Assembly: GCF_015627175.1 (NCBI RefSeq)
Contig: NZ_VTDQ01000019.1
Span: forward strand, 1-44,361
DNA from: Acinetobacter pollinis
GTDB lineage: Bacteria > Pseudomonadota > Gammaproteobacteria > Pseudomonadales > Moraxellaceae
Reading direction: 5' to 3'
Length of the DNA: 44,361 nt
The position numbers and the translations under genes are program-made. Within the stretch, counting starts at the first letter, position 1, and each line of letters starts with the position of its first letter. The notes under the pieces were generated by a model. That model had not been told where the DNA came from, did not search any database, and saw only the letters and a list, made by a program, of their open reading frames with translations. Positions 21,097 to 29,748 of this stretch are shown here, in pieces.

Positions 21097-22302
21097 TTAA
21101 TGCGCTTTTGCTTCTTCCACCATGGTAAATTTATTACAAATTGCGATGCTTAATAAGCAAATCGCAATGCCTGAAAAGACAAAAGTAAGACCCACATGCT
21201 GTCCAACAAACCCAATGAGTGCTGGCCCGCAAAGCACACCTGAATAAGCAATACTTGAAACATAAGACAATGCTTGCGCTTTAGGCATATAGTTCTGACG
21301 CCCCACTCTTGAAAAAAGTACAGGCACAACATTTGAAGAACCTAATCCGACCAAAGCATATCCCAATAAAACCAAATGCCAAACTGGAGCAATAACCACA
21401 ATAGTCATTCCTAAAGTGGCACAGATAGAACTAAATAGAATTAAATTCTTTTCTCCAAACCATCTCATCATATGATGACCAGAGAAACGTCCGATTGTCA
21501 TAGTAATGGCAAAAAAACCATATGCTAAGCCTGCAATAGATAGTGGTACTTGATAGTTGGTAGTTAAATAAACACCACTCCAATCAAGTGCAGCTCCTTC
21601 TGTTAAAAACGTAATGAAACACATCATTCCTAATACTAAAATTATAGGATGAGGAATACCAATTTTTTTCTTTTTCTTAGGGACCTCATCATTGTCTTTG
21701 TCACTATTGTCTGCAACATGGGTCAATCCTGCCGGTGCAGAAAATAAAGCAATAAGTGCAACTAAAACACTTAATACATAAGCACTATGTAATGCACTTA
21801 GATGAATAGACAGTAATCCTGTCATCGTTAAGGCTGAAACGAGTCCACCTAAACTACACATTCCATGAAAGTTTGACATCAATGGTTTAATACTTTTCTT
21901 TTCAACTAAAACTGCCTGTAAATTAATAGCAACACCGGTCGCCCCAGAAGCCATACCAAATACTGTAAGCACAGCAGCCATTGCAAATATATTATTTAAT
22001 CCACCAATTAATGGTAAAGAAAGCACAAAAATAATAGATGCAAGTGAAATAATAAAACGACAGCCTACACGTTGGATCATCATACCAGCGAGTGGCATTG
22101 CCAACATAGAACCAATTCCAATACACAAAATCAGTAGCCCAAGACTTTCATGATCAAGTCCTAAACGATGTTTTACAAAAGGAATAAGTGGCGCCCATGA
22201 GGCCATTGCAAAACCCAAATTAAAAAAACTGAGCCGAGTTGCCCGACGCTGTACAGGCGTTTTAGACAAAAAATTTCTATTCAACATTTTAAAAGCTGGC
22301 AT
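21097..22302 (-). CDS. MFS transporter (YbjJ-like)
   Basis: Major facilitator protein of 401 residues with about 12 hydrophobic helices split by a charged central loop (DNSDKDNDEVPKKKKK, about 205-220). The opening RRATRLSFFNLGFAMASWAPLIP and repeated GIGSMLA / LVGLGSSNVVPVLFSR glycine motifs resemble the E. coli YbjJ and fucose-permease-like branch. No substrate can be inferred: the neighbours are prfA on one side and a divergent peptidase on the other. A second ATG five codons in is an alternative start. Confidence 0.82.
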   Translation of the reverse strand: MPAFKMLNRNFLSKTPVQRRATRLSFFNLGFAMASWAPLIPFVKHRLGLDHESLGLLILCIGIGSMLAMPLAGMMIQRVGCRFIISLASIIFVLSLPLIGGLNNIFAMAAVLTVFGMASGATGVAINLQAVLVEKKSIKPLMSNFHGMCSLGGLVSALTMTGLLSIHLSALHSAYVLSVLVALIALFSAPAGLTHVADNSDKDNDEVPKKKKKIGIPHPIILVLGMMCFITFLTEGAALDWSGVYLTTNYQVPLSIAGLAYGFFAITMTIGRFSGHHMMRWFGEKNLILFSSICATLGMTIVVIAPVWHLVLLGYALVGLGSSNVVPVLFSRVGRQNYMPKAQALSYVSSIAYSGVLCGPALIGFVGQHVGLTFVFSGIAICLLSIAICNKFTMVEEAKAH

Positions 22303-22512
22303 AGGGTAATCAACCTATTCAAGTGGGTTGGGTTGGCAATGAATATATTTATTTTAAAGCGATGAATTATAACATCATTTGTTATTTTATGAGATTATAC
22401 TATATCATTTACATGACATCAAAAGTGCATATTTATCGTACTTTTATGTTGGTTAATTTTTCTATACCTTTTCTTGTAAAAATAACACACAAATACACTG
22501 CAAACTTGCTTG

Positions 22513-22527
22513 CGTTATAGTATAACG
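22513..22527 (+). promoter_or_regulatory. Zur-type operator upstream of the M15 lipoprotein peptidase gene
   Basis: Perfect odd palindrome CGTTATA-G-TATAACG, 37 bases before the peptidase ATG. The core GTTATA-N-TATAAC is shared with the box before folE2 and resembles gammaproteobacterial Zur boxes. It lies where the promoter is expected, so zinc-loaded Zur would repress. Confidence 0.75.
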
Positions 22528-22564
22528 AATCTATGATTGATAATATTTCACTTTAGATTGTCCA

Positions 22565-23314
22565 ATGAAAATTAAACACCTAAACACGTATAGTCTTTTT
22601 TTGGGTTTTTTCATTCTTGGCGGTTGTGTATCTCAGCAGACCACTATTCCTGTTAAAACAGTACAAAAAGCACCTGTACAATCTGTACCACTCATTCCTC
22701 AGCCAATTGAAAAAATACCAACGCTTACTATAGAAAAGTCAATTCGACAGCCTACACCAGAAACTTATCTCATGTGGCTAAACCAAGCAGATAATCAACA
22801 ACTTTTAAATTCATACAAAGCATTTTTAAGTAGGAATCAAGCAGATTTCATTGTTCCAGATTATCAAATGCTTCGTTCAGCAAGAGATTGGCAACAATGC
22901 AACTATACAGAGTATGAGGTTCCACCTCCTGAAGTTTGGCAAAACGCTGTACCTACTTTGCAATTACTTAGATATTTACGTCAACAAGGTATTATTTCAA
23001 ACATAGAAGTGACCTCTAGCTATAGATCTCCATTTTTAAATAAATGCGCAGGAGGTGCAAAAGCTTCTAGCCATGTTCGCAATGCTGCTATTGATTTTAG
23101 AATTGGGCCACCACAACCCACACCAGAAGATGAGTTTGCAATTCTAGAAAGCAAAAAGAAATTATGTCGCTTTTGGCAACAATATGGTAAAGATTTTAAT
23201 ATGGGCTTAGGTGTATATGAATCTGGTCAAATTCATATTGATACTATTGGATATCGCACATGGGGTTATAGCCATTCATGGCGTAGTTCATTATGCGGAG
23301 AGATTATTCCTTAA
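22565..23314 (+). CDS. zrlA: M15-family zinc peptidase lipoprotein (ZrlA type)
   Basis: 249 residues. A lipoprotein signal ends in LGGC (acylated Cys21), followed by a Pro/Gln/Val-rich linker. The C-terminal half is an M15A (D-Ala-D-Ala carboxypeptidase-like) domain: SSYRSPFLNKCAGGAKASSH, zinc ligands His170 and Asp177 (SSHVRNAAIDF) and His224 (QIHIDT). It should act on peptidoglycan peptides from a lipid anchor in the envelope. As I recall, Acinetobacter baumannii ZrlA is a Zur-regulated lipoprotein peptidase needed for envelope integrity during zinc starvation; the domain and the operator upstream fit it. folE2 follows 61 bp later with its own box. Confidence 0.82.
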   Translation: MKIKHLNTYSLFLGFFILGGCVSQQTTIPVKTVQKAPVQSVPLIPQPIEKIPTLTIEKSIRQPTPETYLMWLNQADNQQLLNSYKAFLSRNQADFIVPDYQMLRSARDWQQCNYTEYEVPPPEVWQNAVPTLQLLRYLRQQGIISNIEVTSSYRSPFLNKCAGGAKASSHVRNAAIDFRIGPPQPTPEDEFAILESKKKLCRFWQQYGKDFNMGLGVYESGQIHIDTIGYRTWGYSHSWRSSLCGEIIP

Positions 23315-23336
23315 GATATGACGACATAACCAATTG

Positions 23337-23351
23337 TGTTATATTATAACA
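23337..23351 (+). promoter_or_regulatory. Zur-type operator upstream of folE2
   Basis: Perfect odd palindrome TGTTATA-T-TATAACA ending 24 bases before the folE2 ATG. It overlaps a likely -10 (TATAAC, 23345-23350, with acgaca 18 bp upstream), so binding would block transcription. Zur control of zinc-independent FolE2 is a known arrangement in other bacteria. Confidence 0.8.
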
Positions 23352-23375
23352 TATCAATAGCATTTATATCGCCTT

Positions 23376-24251
23376 ATGTCTCTTCCAGATATTTCTAAAA
23401 ACCATCTTGCACTACATACTTACCCATTGACTTGGGTAGGTATGGAAAATATTGCATTACCTTTAACTTATTTAGATATACCTATTGAATGTCTTATAGA
23501 TATTCATATTAATTTACCAAAGGCCAAGATTAAAGGCATTCATATGTCTCGGCTCTATTTGGAGTTACAAAAACTTCGACATTTAGATCAAGCCAGCCTA
23601 CAAAAAACATTGCAAGACATTCAAACTACACATCAAGACTGCAATACAAATGAGGTTCGCCTAAGTATGCAGTTTAATCTTCCTCTTCAACGGATCTCTA
23701 TAAAAACAGAGGGTTTATCAGGATGGAAATACTACAAAATTCAGCTAACAGCTCTCTTTAAAGCAAATGTTTTTTCTATGACTGCCTCTATAGATATCGA
23801 TTATTCATCAACATGTCCATGTTCTGCATCTTTATCACGCCAATTACTCAAAGAACAATTTTGCAATGATTTTTCAAAAAACTCGCACTTAAATCCTCAA
23901 GATGTTGCATTATGGCTAGAAAAAAATGGCTCTATTGCTACCCCTCACAGTCAAAGAAGTATTGCATCTATTACATTAAACAATCATCTAGATTTTATGA
24001 CCATCATTGATCTCATTGAAAAAACTCTACAAACAGCAACTCAAACGGCTGTAAAACGTGCAGATGAACAGGCTTTTGCCCAAAGAAATGGAGAGAATCT
24101 TATGTTTGTAGAAGATGCCGCACGACGTATTGGCCATGCGTTAGCATCTAAAAACTATGAAGGATGGAATATCAAAGTTACGCACCAAGAGAGCCTACAC
24201 TCTCACAATGCTGTCGCCTATTTGGACGAAATAACGCTCAAAGAAGCTTAA
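23376..24251 (+). CDS. folE2: GTP cyclohydrolase IB (FolE2)
   Basis: Converts GTP to 7,8-dihydroneopterin triphosphate, first step of folate synthesis, using metals other than zinc more readily than FolE. 291 residues. The key cysteine lies in STCPCS (Cys147, Cys149); VRLSMQFNLPLQRISIKTEG and the end segment FVEDAARRIG also fit the family. The perfect Zur-type palindrome in its promoter suggests it replaces zinc-dependent FolE during zinc starvation. Its stop codon overlaps the convergent ppsR stop, with no room for a terminator between them. Confidence 0.92.
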   Translation: MSLPDISKNHLALHTYPLTWVGMENIALPLTYLDIPIECLIDIHINLPKAKIKGIHMSRLYLELQKLRHLDQASLQKTLQDIQTTHQDCNTNEVRLSMQFNLPLQRISIKTEGLSGWKYYKIQLTALFKANVFSMTASIDIDYSSTCPCSASLSRQLLKEQFCNDFSKNSHLNPQDVALWLEKNGSIATPHSQRSIASITLNNHLDFMTIIDLIEKTLQTATQTAVKRADEQAFAQRNGENLMFVEDAARRIGHALASKNYEGWNIKVTHQESLHSHNAVAYLDEITLKEA

Positions 24252-25084
24252 CTAATACGGCGTTTTAAACCTGTAATTTGTAAAATACGCGTTGAGATTT
24301 CTTCAATAGACATTTCTGAAACATTCAAATAAGGAATTCCCTCAGAAATATAAATCCCTTCTACGGCGCGTAGCTCCATTTGACATTGGTTATAGCTTGC
24401 ATAACGACTTCCTGCTCTACGCTCTGTTCGAATTGCAACCAAACGATCTGCATCAATCATTAAACCAAACAGTTTATGCTTATGCTCTCTTAATACTTTA
24501 GGCAAACGGTTATCGTCTAGGTCTTCTTCTGTAAGTGGATAATTTGCAACACGAATACCAAACTGTAAAGATAGATAAACCGATGTCGGTGTTTTTCCTG
24601 AACGAGAAACACCGATCAGAATAATATCAGCTTTGTCATAATGTCTTGTTCTTGCACCGTCATCATTATCTAATGCAAAATGAACTGCATCTATACGTGC
24701 TTTATAATACTCTGTATCCGTCACAGCGTGCGTCTGACCAATTAAAGTGGTTGGCGAGGTTTCTAGTTCTTGCTCAAGCTTACTAATTAAACCTTCAAAT
24801 ACATCTAAGTTAACCGCATTTGCAGTATTAATAATATTTCTAACGTTTGGGTCAACCAAAGTATCAAAAACTAACGGCAATTTGCCTTTTTCCTGTGCAC
24901 AAGCATTAATTTCTTCAACAACTCTTAAAGCGGCTTCTTCAGAAGAAATATAAGGAATAATACGTACATCAAAATCGACATTAGGGAACTGTGCTAAAAG
25001 TGAATGTCCTAGAGTTTCTGCTGTAATTGCTGTGCCATCGGAAATAAAAAACACACTTCTTTCAATTTGTTTACTTTCAGGCAT
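24248..25084 (-). CDS. ppsR: PEP synthase regulatory protein (kinase/pyrophosphorylase)
   Basis: DUF299/PpsR bifunctional enzyme that inactivates PpsA by ADP-dependent phosphorylation and reactivates it by phosphate-dependent dephosphorylation. Family markers are VFFISDGTAITAETLGHSLL at the N-terminus and the P-loop GVSRSGKTPTSVYL. I choose the ATG at 25084, preceded by gaggag at good spacing, giving 278 residues (E. coli 277). The open frame runs five codons further to a TTG at 25099 that lies within the SD. Divergent from its target ppsA across 157 bp. Confidence 0.95.
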   Translation of the reverse strand: MPESKQIERSVFFISDGTAITAETLGHSLLAQFPNVDFDVRIIPYISSEEAALRVVEEINACAQEKGKLPLVFDTLVDPNVRNIINTANAVNLDVFEGLISKLEQELETSPTTLIGQTHAVTDTEYYKARIDAVHFALDNDDGARTRHYDKADIILIGVSRSGKTPTSVYLSLQFGIRVANYPLTEEDLDDNRLPKVLREHKHKLFGLMIDADRLVAIRTERRAGSRYASYNQCQMELRAVEGIYISEGIPYLNVSEMSIEEISTRILQITGLKRRIS

Positions 25085-25132
25085 CAAAAAACTCCTCAAA
25101 TATTTGTCTTAAGCCGTTATATTCTTTATAGT

Positions 25133-25198
25133 AAGCCATCTTACATAACAATGGCTTGCTTCACATCAAAAAGCTAAGCTCTTTTATGTTATTAACAT
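25133..25198. promoter_or_regulatory. Two inverted repeats in the ppsR-ppsA divergent region
   Basis: AAGCCAT (25133-25139) pairs with ATGGCTT (25151-25157) around 11 bases; 28 bases further is the perfect odd palindrome ATGTTA-T-TAACAT (25186-25198). Both lie in the shared promoter region, the second 43 bases before the ppsA start. Candidate operators for a carbon-flux regulator; the regulator is not identified. Confidence 0.4.
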
Positions 25199-25241
25199 GA
25201 GCAGATAACAAATCACATACTGCAGCAGTGGAGAGACTACT

Positions 25242-27614
25242 TTGGAATCGCGCGTAATTGGTCTAGAAAAATTAGGAAAGCATGATGTTGAACTCGTAGG
25301 TGGGAAAAACTCATCTTTAGGGGAAATGATCAGCCACCTTTCTAATGCAGGTGTATCTGTACCAGGTGGTTTTGCCACAACTGCTGCAGCATATCGTGAA
25401 TTTCTTGAACAAAGTGGCCTAAATGCAAAAATTCAAGCAGAGCTTGAGCAACTAGATGTTGATAATGTCGTTGCCTTAGCAGAAACAGGTGCAAAAATTC
25501 GTCAATGGATCATTGATACACCTTTAACTGAAGCTCTTGAAAAAGATGTTCGTGAAGCATTCGCTGCACTTTCTAGTGGTAACCCAGATATTGCTGTTGC
25601 TGTACGCTCTTCTGCAACTGCTGAAGATTTACCAGATGCATCATTTGCAGGACAACAAGAAACCTTCTTAAATATTCGTGGTATAGATAATATTTTAATT
25701 GCTATTAAAGAAGTATTTGCTTCTTTATTTAACGATCGTGCAATTGCTTACCGTGTACACCAAGGTTTCGACCATAAACTTGTTGCATTATCAGCAGGTA
25801 TCCAACGTATGGTACGTTCAGAAACTGGTGCTGCAGGTGTTATGTTTACACTAGATACAGAATCAGGTTTCAGAGATGTTGTATTTATTACATCATCATA
25901 CGGACTTGGAGAAATGGTTGTACAAGGTGCTGTAAACCCAGATGAATTCTATTTATCTAAGCCATTATTAAAAAATGAAAAACATGCAGTCGTTCGTCGT
26001 AATCTTGGTTCTAAACACCAAAAAATGATTTATAGTTCAGATGCTTCTGCAGGAAAATCTGTATCTATTGTCGAAGTTGAAAAACAAGAGCGTCAACAAT
26101 TTTCCTTAACAGACCAAGAACTACATGAGCTTGCAAAACAAGCAATGATCATTGAGTCACATTACGGCTCACCAATGGACATTGAATGGGCAAAAGATGG
26201 AGATGATGGTCGTCTCTATATTGTACAAGCACGTCCAGAGACAGTAAAAAGCCGTCAAAATGCAAATACTATGGAACGCTACCTTCTTAAACAAAAAGGT
26301 AATGTGATTGCAGAAGGTCGCTCTATTGGTCAACGTATTGGTTCAGGTAAAGTGCGTATCGTGACATCTATTGATGAAATGGATAAAGTACAGCCAGGTG
26401 ATGTACTCGTTTCAGACATGACAGATCCTGACTGGGAACCTGTAATGAAACGTGCTGCTGCGATTGTTACTAACCGTGGTGGTCGTACTTGCCATGCTGC
26501 AATTATTGCACGTGAACTTGGCGTACCTGCAATTGTTGGCTGTGGTAATGCAACTGAACTACTCAAAGATGGTCAAGCGGTAACCGTGTCATGTGCTGAA
26601 GGTGATACAGGCTTTATCTATGAAGGTCAGTTGGATTTTGAAATCCAACGTAATTCAATTGAGTCTATGCCAAAGCTACCATTCAAAATTATGATGAATG
26701 TAGGCAACCCAGACCGTGCTTTTGACTTTGCACAAATTCCAAATGAAGGAATTGGTCTTGCACGTCTTGAGTTCATTATTAACCGCATGATCGGTGTGCA
26801 TCCTAAAGCTTTACTTAATATTGACAGCTTACCACGTGAAACACGTGCAGCAGTTGCAACACGTACAGCAGGTTATAATTCTCCTGTAGAATTTTATGTT
26901 GAAAAAATCGTAGAAGGTGTTGCTACCCTTGCCTCTGCTTTTGGTGATAAGCCTGTAATCGTTCGTATGTCTGACTTTAAGTCAAATGAATATGCTAACC
27001 TTATTGGTGGTAAATTATACGAACCTGAAGAAGAAAACCCTATGTTAGGTTTCCGTGGTGCAAGTCGCTACGTTTCAGATAATTTCCGTGATTGCTTTGA
27101 ACTAGAATGTCGCGCACTGAAAAAAGTTCGTGATGAAATGGGATTAACCAATGTTCAAATCATGATTCCATTTGTACGTACAGTCAAAGAAGCTGAACGT
27201 GTCATTGAGTTACTTGCAGAAAATGGTTTAAAACGTGGTGAGAATGGCCTCAAAGTCATTATGATGTGTGAACTACCAACAAATGCATTATTGGCTGACC
27301 AGTTCCTACAACACTTTGATGGTTTCTCAATTGGCTCAAACGATTTAACACAATTAACACTTGGCCTAGATCGTGACTCAGGTATCGTATCTCAACTCTT
27401 TGATGAACGTGATGAAGCGGTAAAAACACTACTTTCAATGGCTATTCAAGCATGTCGTAAAGCTGGAAAATATGTTGGTATTTGTGGTCAAGGCCCATCA
27501 GACCACCCAGATCTAGCACGTTGGTTAATGGAGCAAGGCATTGAGTCTGTATCATTAAATCCAGACTCTGTACTAGATACATGGTTCTTCTTATCAGATG
27601 AGAAAACTAAATAA
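25242..27614 (+). CDS. ppsA: Phosphoenolpyruvate synthase
   Basis: Converts pyruvate, ATP and water to PEP, AMP and phosphate for gluconeogenesis. 790 residues (E. coli 792). The N-terminal ATP-grasp domain opens with [12 protein letters not shown]; the swivelling domain carries the phosphohistidine His418 in [15 protein letters not shown]; the C-terminal PEP/pyruvate barrel has [20 protein letters not shown] and [11 protein letters not shown]. The start is a TTG with ggag eight bases upstream; TTG is used because the family motif begins only about 18 residues later. PpsR, encoded divergently, targets this enzyme. A terminator follows. Confidence 0.96.
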   Translation: MESRVIGLEKLGKHDVELVGGKNSSLGEMISHLSNAGVSVPGGFATTAAAYREFLEQSGLNAKIQAELEQLDVDNVVALAETGAKIRQWIIDTPLTEALEKDVREAFAALSSGNPDIAVAVRSSATAEDLPDASFAGQQETFLNIRGIDNILIAIKEVFASLFNDRAIAYRVHQGFDHKLVALSAGIQRMVRSETGAAGVMFTLDTESGFRDVVFITSSYGLGEMVVQGAVNPDEFYLSKPLLKNEKHAVVRRNLGSKHQKMIYSSDASAGKSVSIVEVEKQERQQFSLTDQELHELAKQAMIIESHYGSPMDIEWAKDGDDGRLYIVQARPETVKSRQNANTMERYLLKQKGNVIAEGRSIGQRIGSGKVRIVTSIDEMDKVQPGDVLVSDMTDPDWEPVMKRAAAIVTNRGGRTCHAAIIARELGVPAIVGCGNATELLKDGQAVTVSCAEGDTGFIYEGQLDFEIQRNSIESMPKLPFKIMMNVGNPDRAFDFAQIPNEGIGLARLEFIINRMIGVHPKALLNIDSLPRETRAAVATRTAGYNSPVEFYVEKIVEGVATLASAFGDKPVIVRMSDFKSNEYANLIGGKLYEPEEENPMLGFRGASRYVSDNFRDCFELECRALKKVRDEMGLTNVQIMIPFVRTVKEAERVIELLAENGLKRGENGLKVIMMCELPTNALLADQFLQHFDGFSIGSNDLTQLTLGLDRDSGIVSQLFDERDEAVKTLLSMAIQACRKAGKYVGICGQGPSDHPDLARWLMEQGIESVSLNPDSVLDTWFFLSDEKTK

Positions 27615-27639
27615 CTTTTAGTTAGCTTAAAAACATGTT

Positions 27640-27665
27640 AAAAAGACCCTTTATAGGGTCTTTTT
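27640..27665 (+). terminator. Terminator of ppsA
   Basis: 10-bp stem aaaaagaccc/gggtcttttt, 6-nt loop, then T-rich tail, 26 bases after the ppsA stop. Confidence 0.92.
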
Positions 27666-27684
27666 ATTTTGAGATGATCATTTT

Positions 27685-28404
27685 ATGCAAATTTATTTAG
27701 CACGTAACAACCAACAGGCTGGGCCTTATACGTTAGAACAAGTGAATCAAATGCTTGCAAATCAGCAAGTATTACTGACAGATCTGGTTTGGCACACTGG
27801 TTTAAATGAATGGCATCCACTCGGTGAGCTCACTCAGGGTAAATTAAAGTATGAACCTGAAGGATATACAAGTCCATCTTCTATACCTACACAAAAACCT
27901 TTTCAGGAATCAAAACCCTCTACAACACTAGCAAGCATTCAAGCGCGTGCTTTAGCCAAAATCATAGATTTACTTTTATGGTTTCCTGCTTTTATGTTAC
28001 CTTCTTTTTTCTTAGATAAAGAATCAGCCAGTCAGCTTGAGAAATTTCAAGGATCGACATTTAATCCAGAACTACAACAGCAAATTTTTCATATTATTCC
28101 TGCACAAGCTTGGCAAGCAATGATGGTTTATATTGTTGTCATGCTAGTCATTCAAGCAATTCTCATGAACAGAAAAGGACAAAGTATCGGTAAATTGCTG
28201 ACTAAAATTAAAATTGTAGATTTAGAGACAGAGGGCCGTGTCAATCTAACCCGAATATTTCTGATTAGAAGTATAGTTTTTATCCTATTAAATATGTTCG
28301 CAATGCCTGTAATAACAATTTTAGACTATGCACTTGGCTTTGGTCGTAACAGACAGACATTACATGATCGTTTAGCAAAAACAAAAGTCATAAAAAAATC
28401 ATAA
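27685..28404 (+). CDS. GYF_2-RDD domain membrane protein
   Basis: 239 residues. Residues 1-50 look like a GYF_2 (DUF4339) domain: YLARNNQQAGPYTLEQVNQM, then VWHTGLNEWHPLGEL. A Pro/Ser/Thr linker leads to an RDD membrane domain from about residue 88 (IQARALAKIIDLLLWF, RKGQSIGKLLTKIKIVD, RQTLHDRLAKTKV) with about three hydrophobic helices. RDD proteins are poorly understood; some transport small solutes or ions. GYF-like domains usually bind proline-rich peptides. It has its own position between the ppsA terminator and a terminator at 28496-28540. Confidence 0.82.
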   Translation: MQIYLARNNQQAGPYTLEQVNQMLANQQVLLTDLVWHTGLNEWHPLGELTQGKLKYEPEGYTSPSSIPTQKPFQESKPSTTLASIQARALAKIIDLLLWFPAFMLPSFFLDKESASQLEKFQGSTFNPELQQQIFHIIPAQAWQAMMVYIVVMLVIQAILMNRKGQSIGKLLTKIKIVDLETEGRVNLTRIFLIRSIVFILLNMFAMPVITILDYALGFGRNRQTLHDRLAKTKVIKKS

Positions 28405-28495
28405 AAACGTATAAAAAAGAGCCAACAAAAAGAAGTATTTAAAACACAAAAATATACAATAACACTTTATTTTATATCACTTTTTTAACATTTTT

Positions 28496-28540
28496 AATTT
28501 AAATCCAACTTTTTATGTTGGGTTTAAATTGCCTTTTTTT
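28496..28540 (+). terminator. Terminator of the GYF_2-RDD gene (upstream of cyo)
   Basis: 14-bp stem 28496-28509 with 28517-28530 (one G:T pair; ccaac/gttgg at the tip), 7-nt loop, followed by gcc and seven T. It lies about 90 bases past the RDD stop and insulates the cyo operon. Confidence 0.8.
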
Positions 28541-28570
28541 AAGTCTCGTAAATGTGGCGCACCTCCCGAA

Positions 28571-28591
28571 TATAGGGCATAATGCCTTATA
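28571..28591 (+). promoter_or_regulatory. Near-perfect 21-bp palindrome upstream of cyoA
   Basis: Ten-base arms around a central A at 28581, with a single mismatch (28575/28587); the inner core is GGCAT-A-ATGCC. It lies about 108 bases before the cyoA start, right after the upstream terminator, and contains a possible -10 (CATAAT, 28578-28583). A strong operator candidate for respiratory control; the regulator is unknown. Confidence 0.6.
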
Positions 28592-28698
28592 AAGTAGCGG
28601 TGTCACAGACTTTTAGTACAACTATTAGGGCATCCGTCACTATAATCGCTATCCCATTCTCACAAAACATAAATGGGACTCTTCACCGAGGTTGTAAA

Positions 28699-29745
28699 AT
28701 GAGACAAACGATATTAGCTGTATTGTCTTTATCTGCGATTTCTACGCTCCTTACGGGGTGTGGTGGTGATTTAGTACTGCTAAACTCAAAAGGTCCAGTT
28801 GCAGAAGGTCTTAGCGGCCTCATGATGACTGCGATCTACCTTATGCTATTGGTGGTGATTCCATCTATCATCATGGCACTTTGGTTTGGTTGGAAATATC
28901 GCGCGTCAAATAAAGATGCAGACTATAAGCCTACATGGGCTCACTCAACGACAATTGAAATTGTTGTTTGGGGTATTCCTATCATTATTATTGCTATTTT
29001 AGCGTGGATTGCTTGGTGGGGTTCTCACCAATATGACCCATACCGTCCATTGAATGCAGAGTCTGATAAAAAGACACTCGATATTCAAGTGATTGCGGAA
29101 CCATACAAATGGGTGTTTGTATATCCAGAGCAACAAATTGCAACAGTTAATGAAATCCGTTTCCCTGAACAAACTCCGGTGCATTTCCACATTACCTCTG
29201 ACTTTACAATGAACTCGTTCTTCATTCCACAGTTAGCAGGTCAGATCTATGCAATGGCAGGTATGCAAACCCACCTACACGTTCTTGCAGACGAAACTGG
29301 TATCTTCCGTGGTTTCTCCGCTAACTATAGTGGTTATGGCTTCTCTCAAATGCATTTTAAAGCGCATAGCGTAACTCAGTCAGATTTTGACAAATGGGTA
29401 AGCAATGTGAAAGCTGGAAAAGGCACTGAGGATAATTCTACTGCGATTCAAAAGAGCACTTTAGATTTTGCAACATTACAAGGCTTACGTGATGGTGAAC
29501 GTTCTACACACCAAATCGAAGGCATGCTTGCTGATGCAAAAACACCTAAAGAAAAAGCAATTGCTGAAGAAGCTGAACGTATGGGTCCATACCCTACAAA
29601 GCCACATCCAGTAACATACTATTCTTCAGTTGAACCGCAATTGTTCAGAAAAGTCATCGACAAGTACATGAGCAATTATCATGGTGCAGAAAAAGCTGAT
29701 TCTTCTCACGCTAACATGCAACATATGGCTTCGGCAGGAGAATAA
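28699..29745 (+). CDS. cyoA: Cytochrome bo3 ubiquinol oxidase subunit II
   Basis: Membrane-anchored periplasmic subunit of the proton-pumping quinol oxidase. Start chosen at 28699 (gagg seven bases upstream): it gives a lipoprotein signal MRQTILAVLSLSA...LLTGC with acylated Cys21 and 348 residues. The frame is open 39 codons further back to 28582, but that part is not signal-like and covers the palindrome. Two transmembrane helices follow, then the cupredoxin domain (HFHITSDFTMNSFFIPQLAG, GIFRGFSANYSGYGFSQMHF), which lacks CuA ligands, as expected for a quinol oxidase. First gene of cyoABCDE. Confidence 0.96.
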   Translation: MRQTILAVLSLSAISTLLTGCGGDLVLLNSKGPVAEGLSGLMMTAIYLMLLVVIPSIIMALWFGWKYRASNKDADYKPTWAHSTTIEIVVWGIPIIIIAILAWIAWWGSHQYDPYRPLNAESDKKTLDIQVIAEPYKWVFVYPEQQIATVNEIRFPEQTPVHFHITSDFTMNSFFIPQLAGQIYAMAGMQTHLHVLADETGIFRGFSANYSGYGFSQMHFKAHSVTQSDFDKWVSNVKAGKGTEDNSTAIQKSTLDFATLQGLRDGERSTHQIEGMLADAKTPKEKAIAEEAERMGPYPTKPHPVTYYSSVEPQLFRKVIDKYMSNYHGAEKADSSHANMQHMASAGE

Positions 29746-29748
29746 GAT

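Noticed and set aside
22369..22385. ATAACA-tcatt-TGTTAT inverted repeat near the MFS gene
   Set aside because: The arms face opposite to the Zur-type arrangement, they are short, and such A/T repeats are expected by chance here.
22323..22520. 65-codon plus-strand frame between the MFS gene and the M15 peptidase gene
   Set aside because: No SD, low-complexity aromatic composition, and its end overlaps the Zur-type operator.
28582..28698. Upstream 39-codon extension of cyoA
   Set aside because: It hides the lipoprotein signal, lacks an SD, and lies over the palindrome; the ATG at 28699 has gagg and yields a proper signal peptide.
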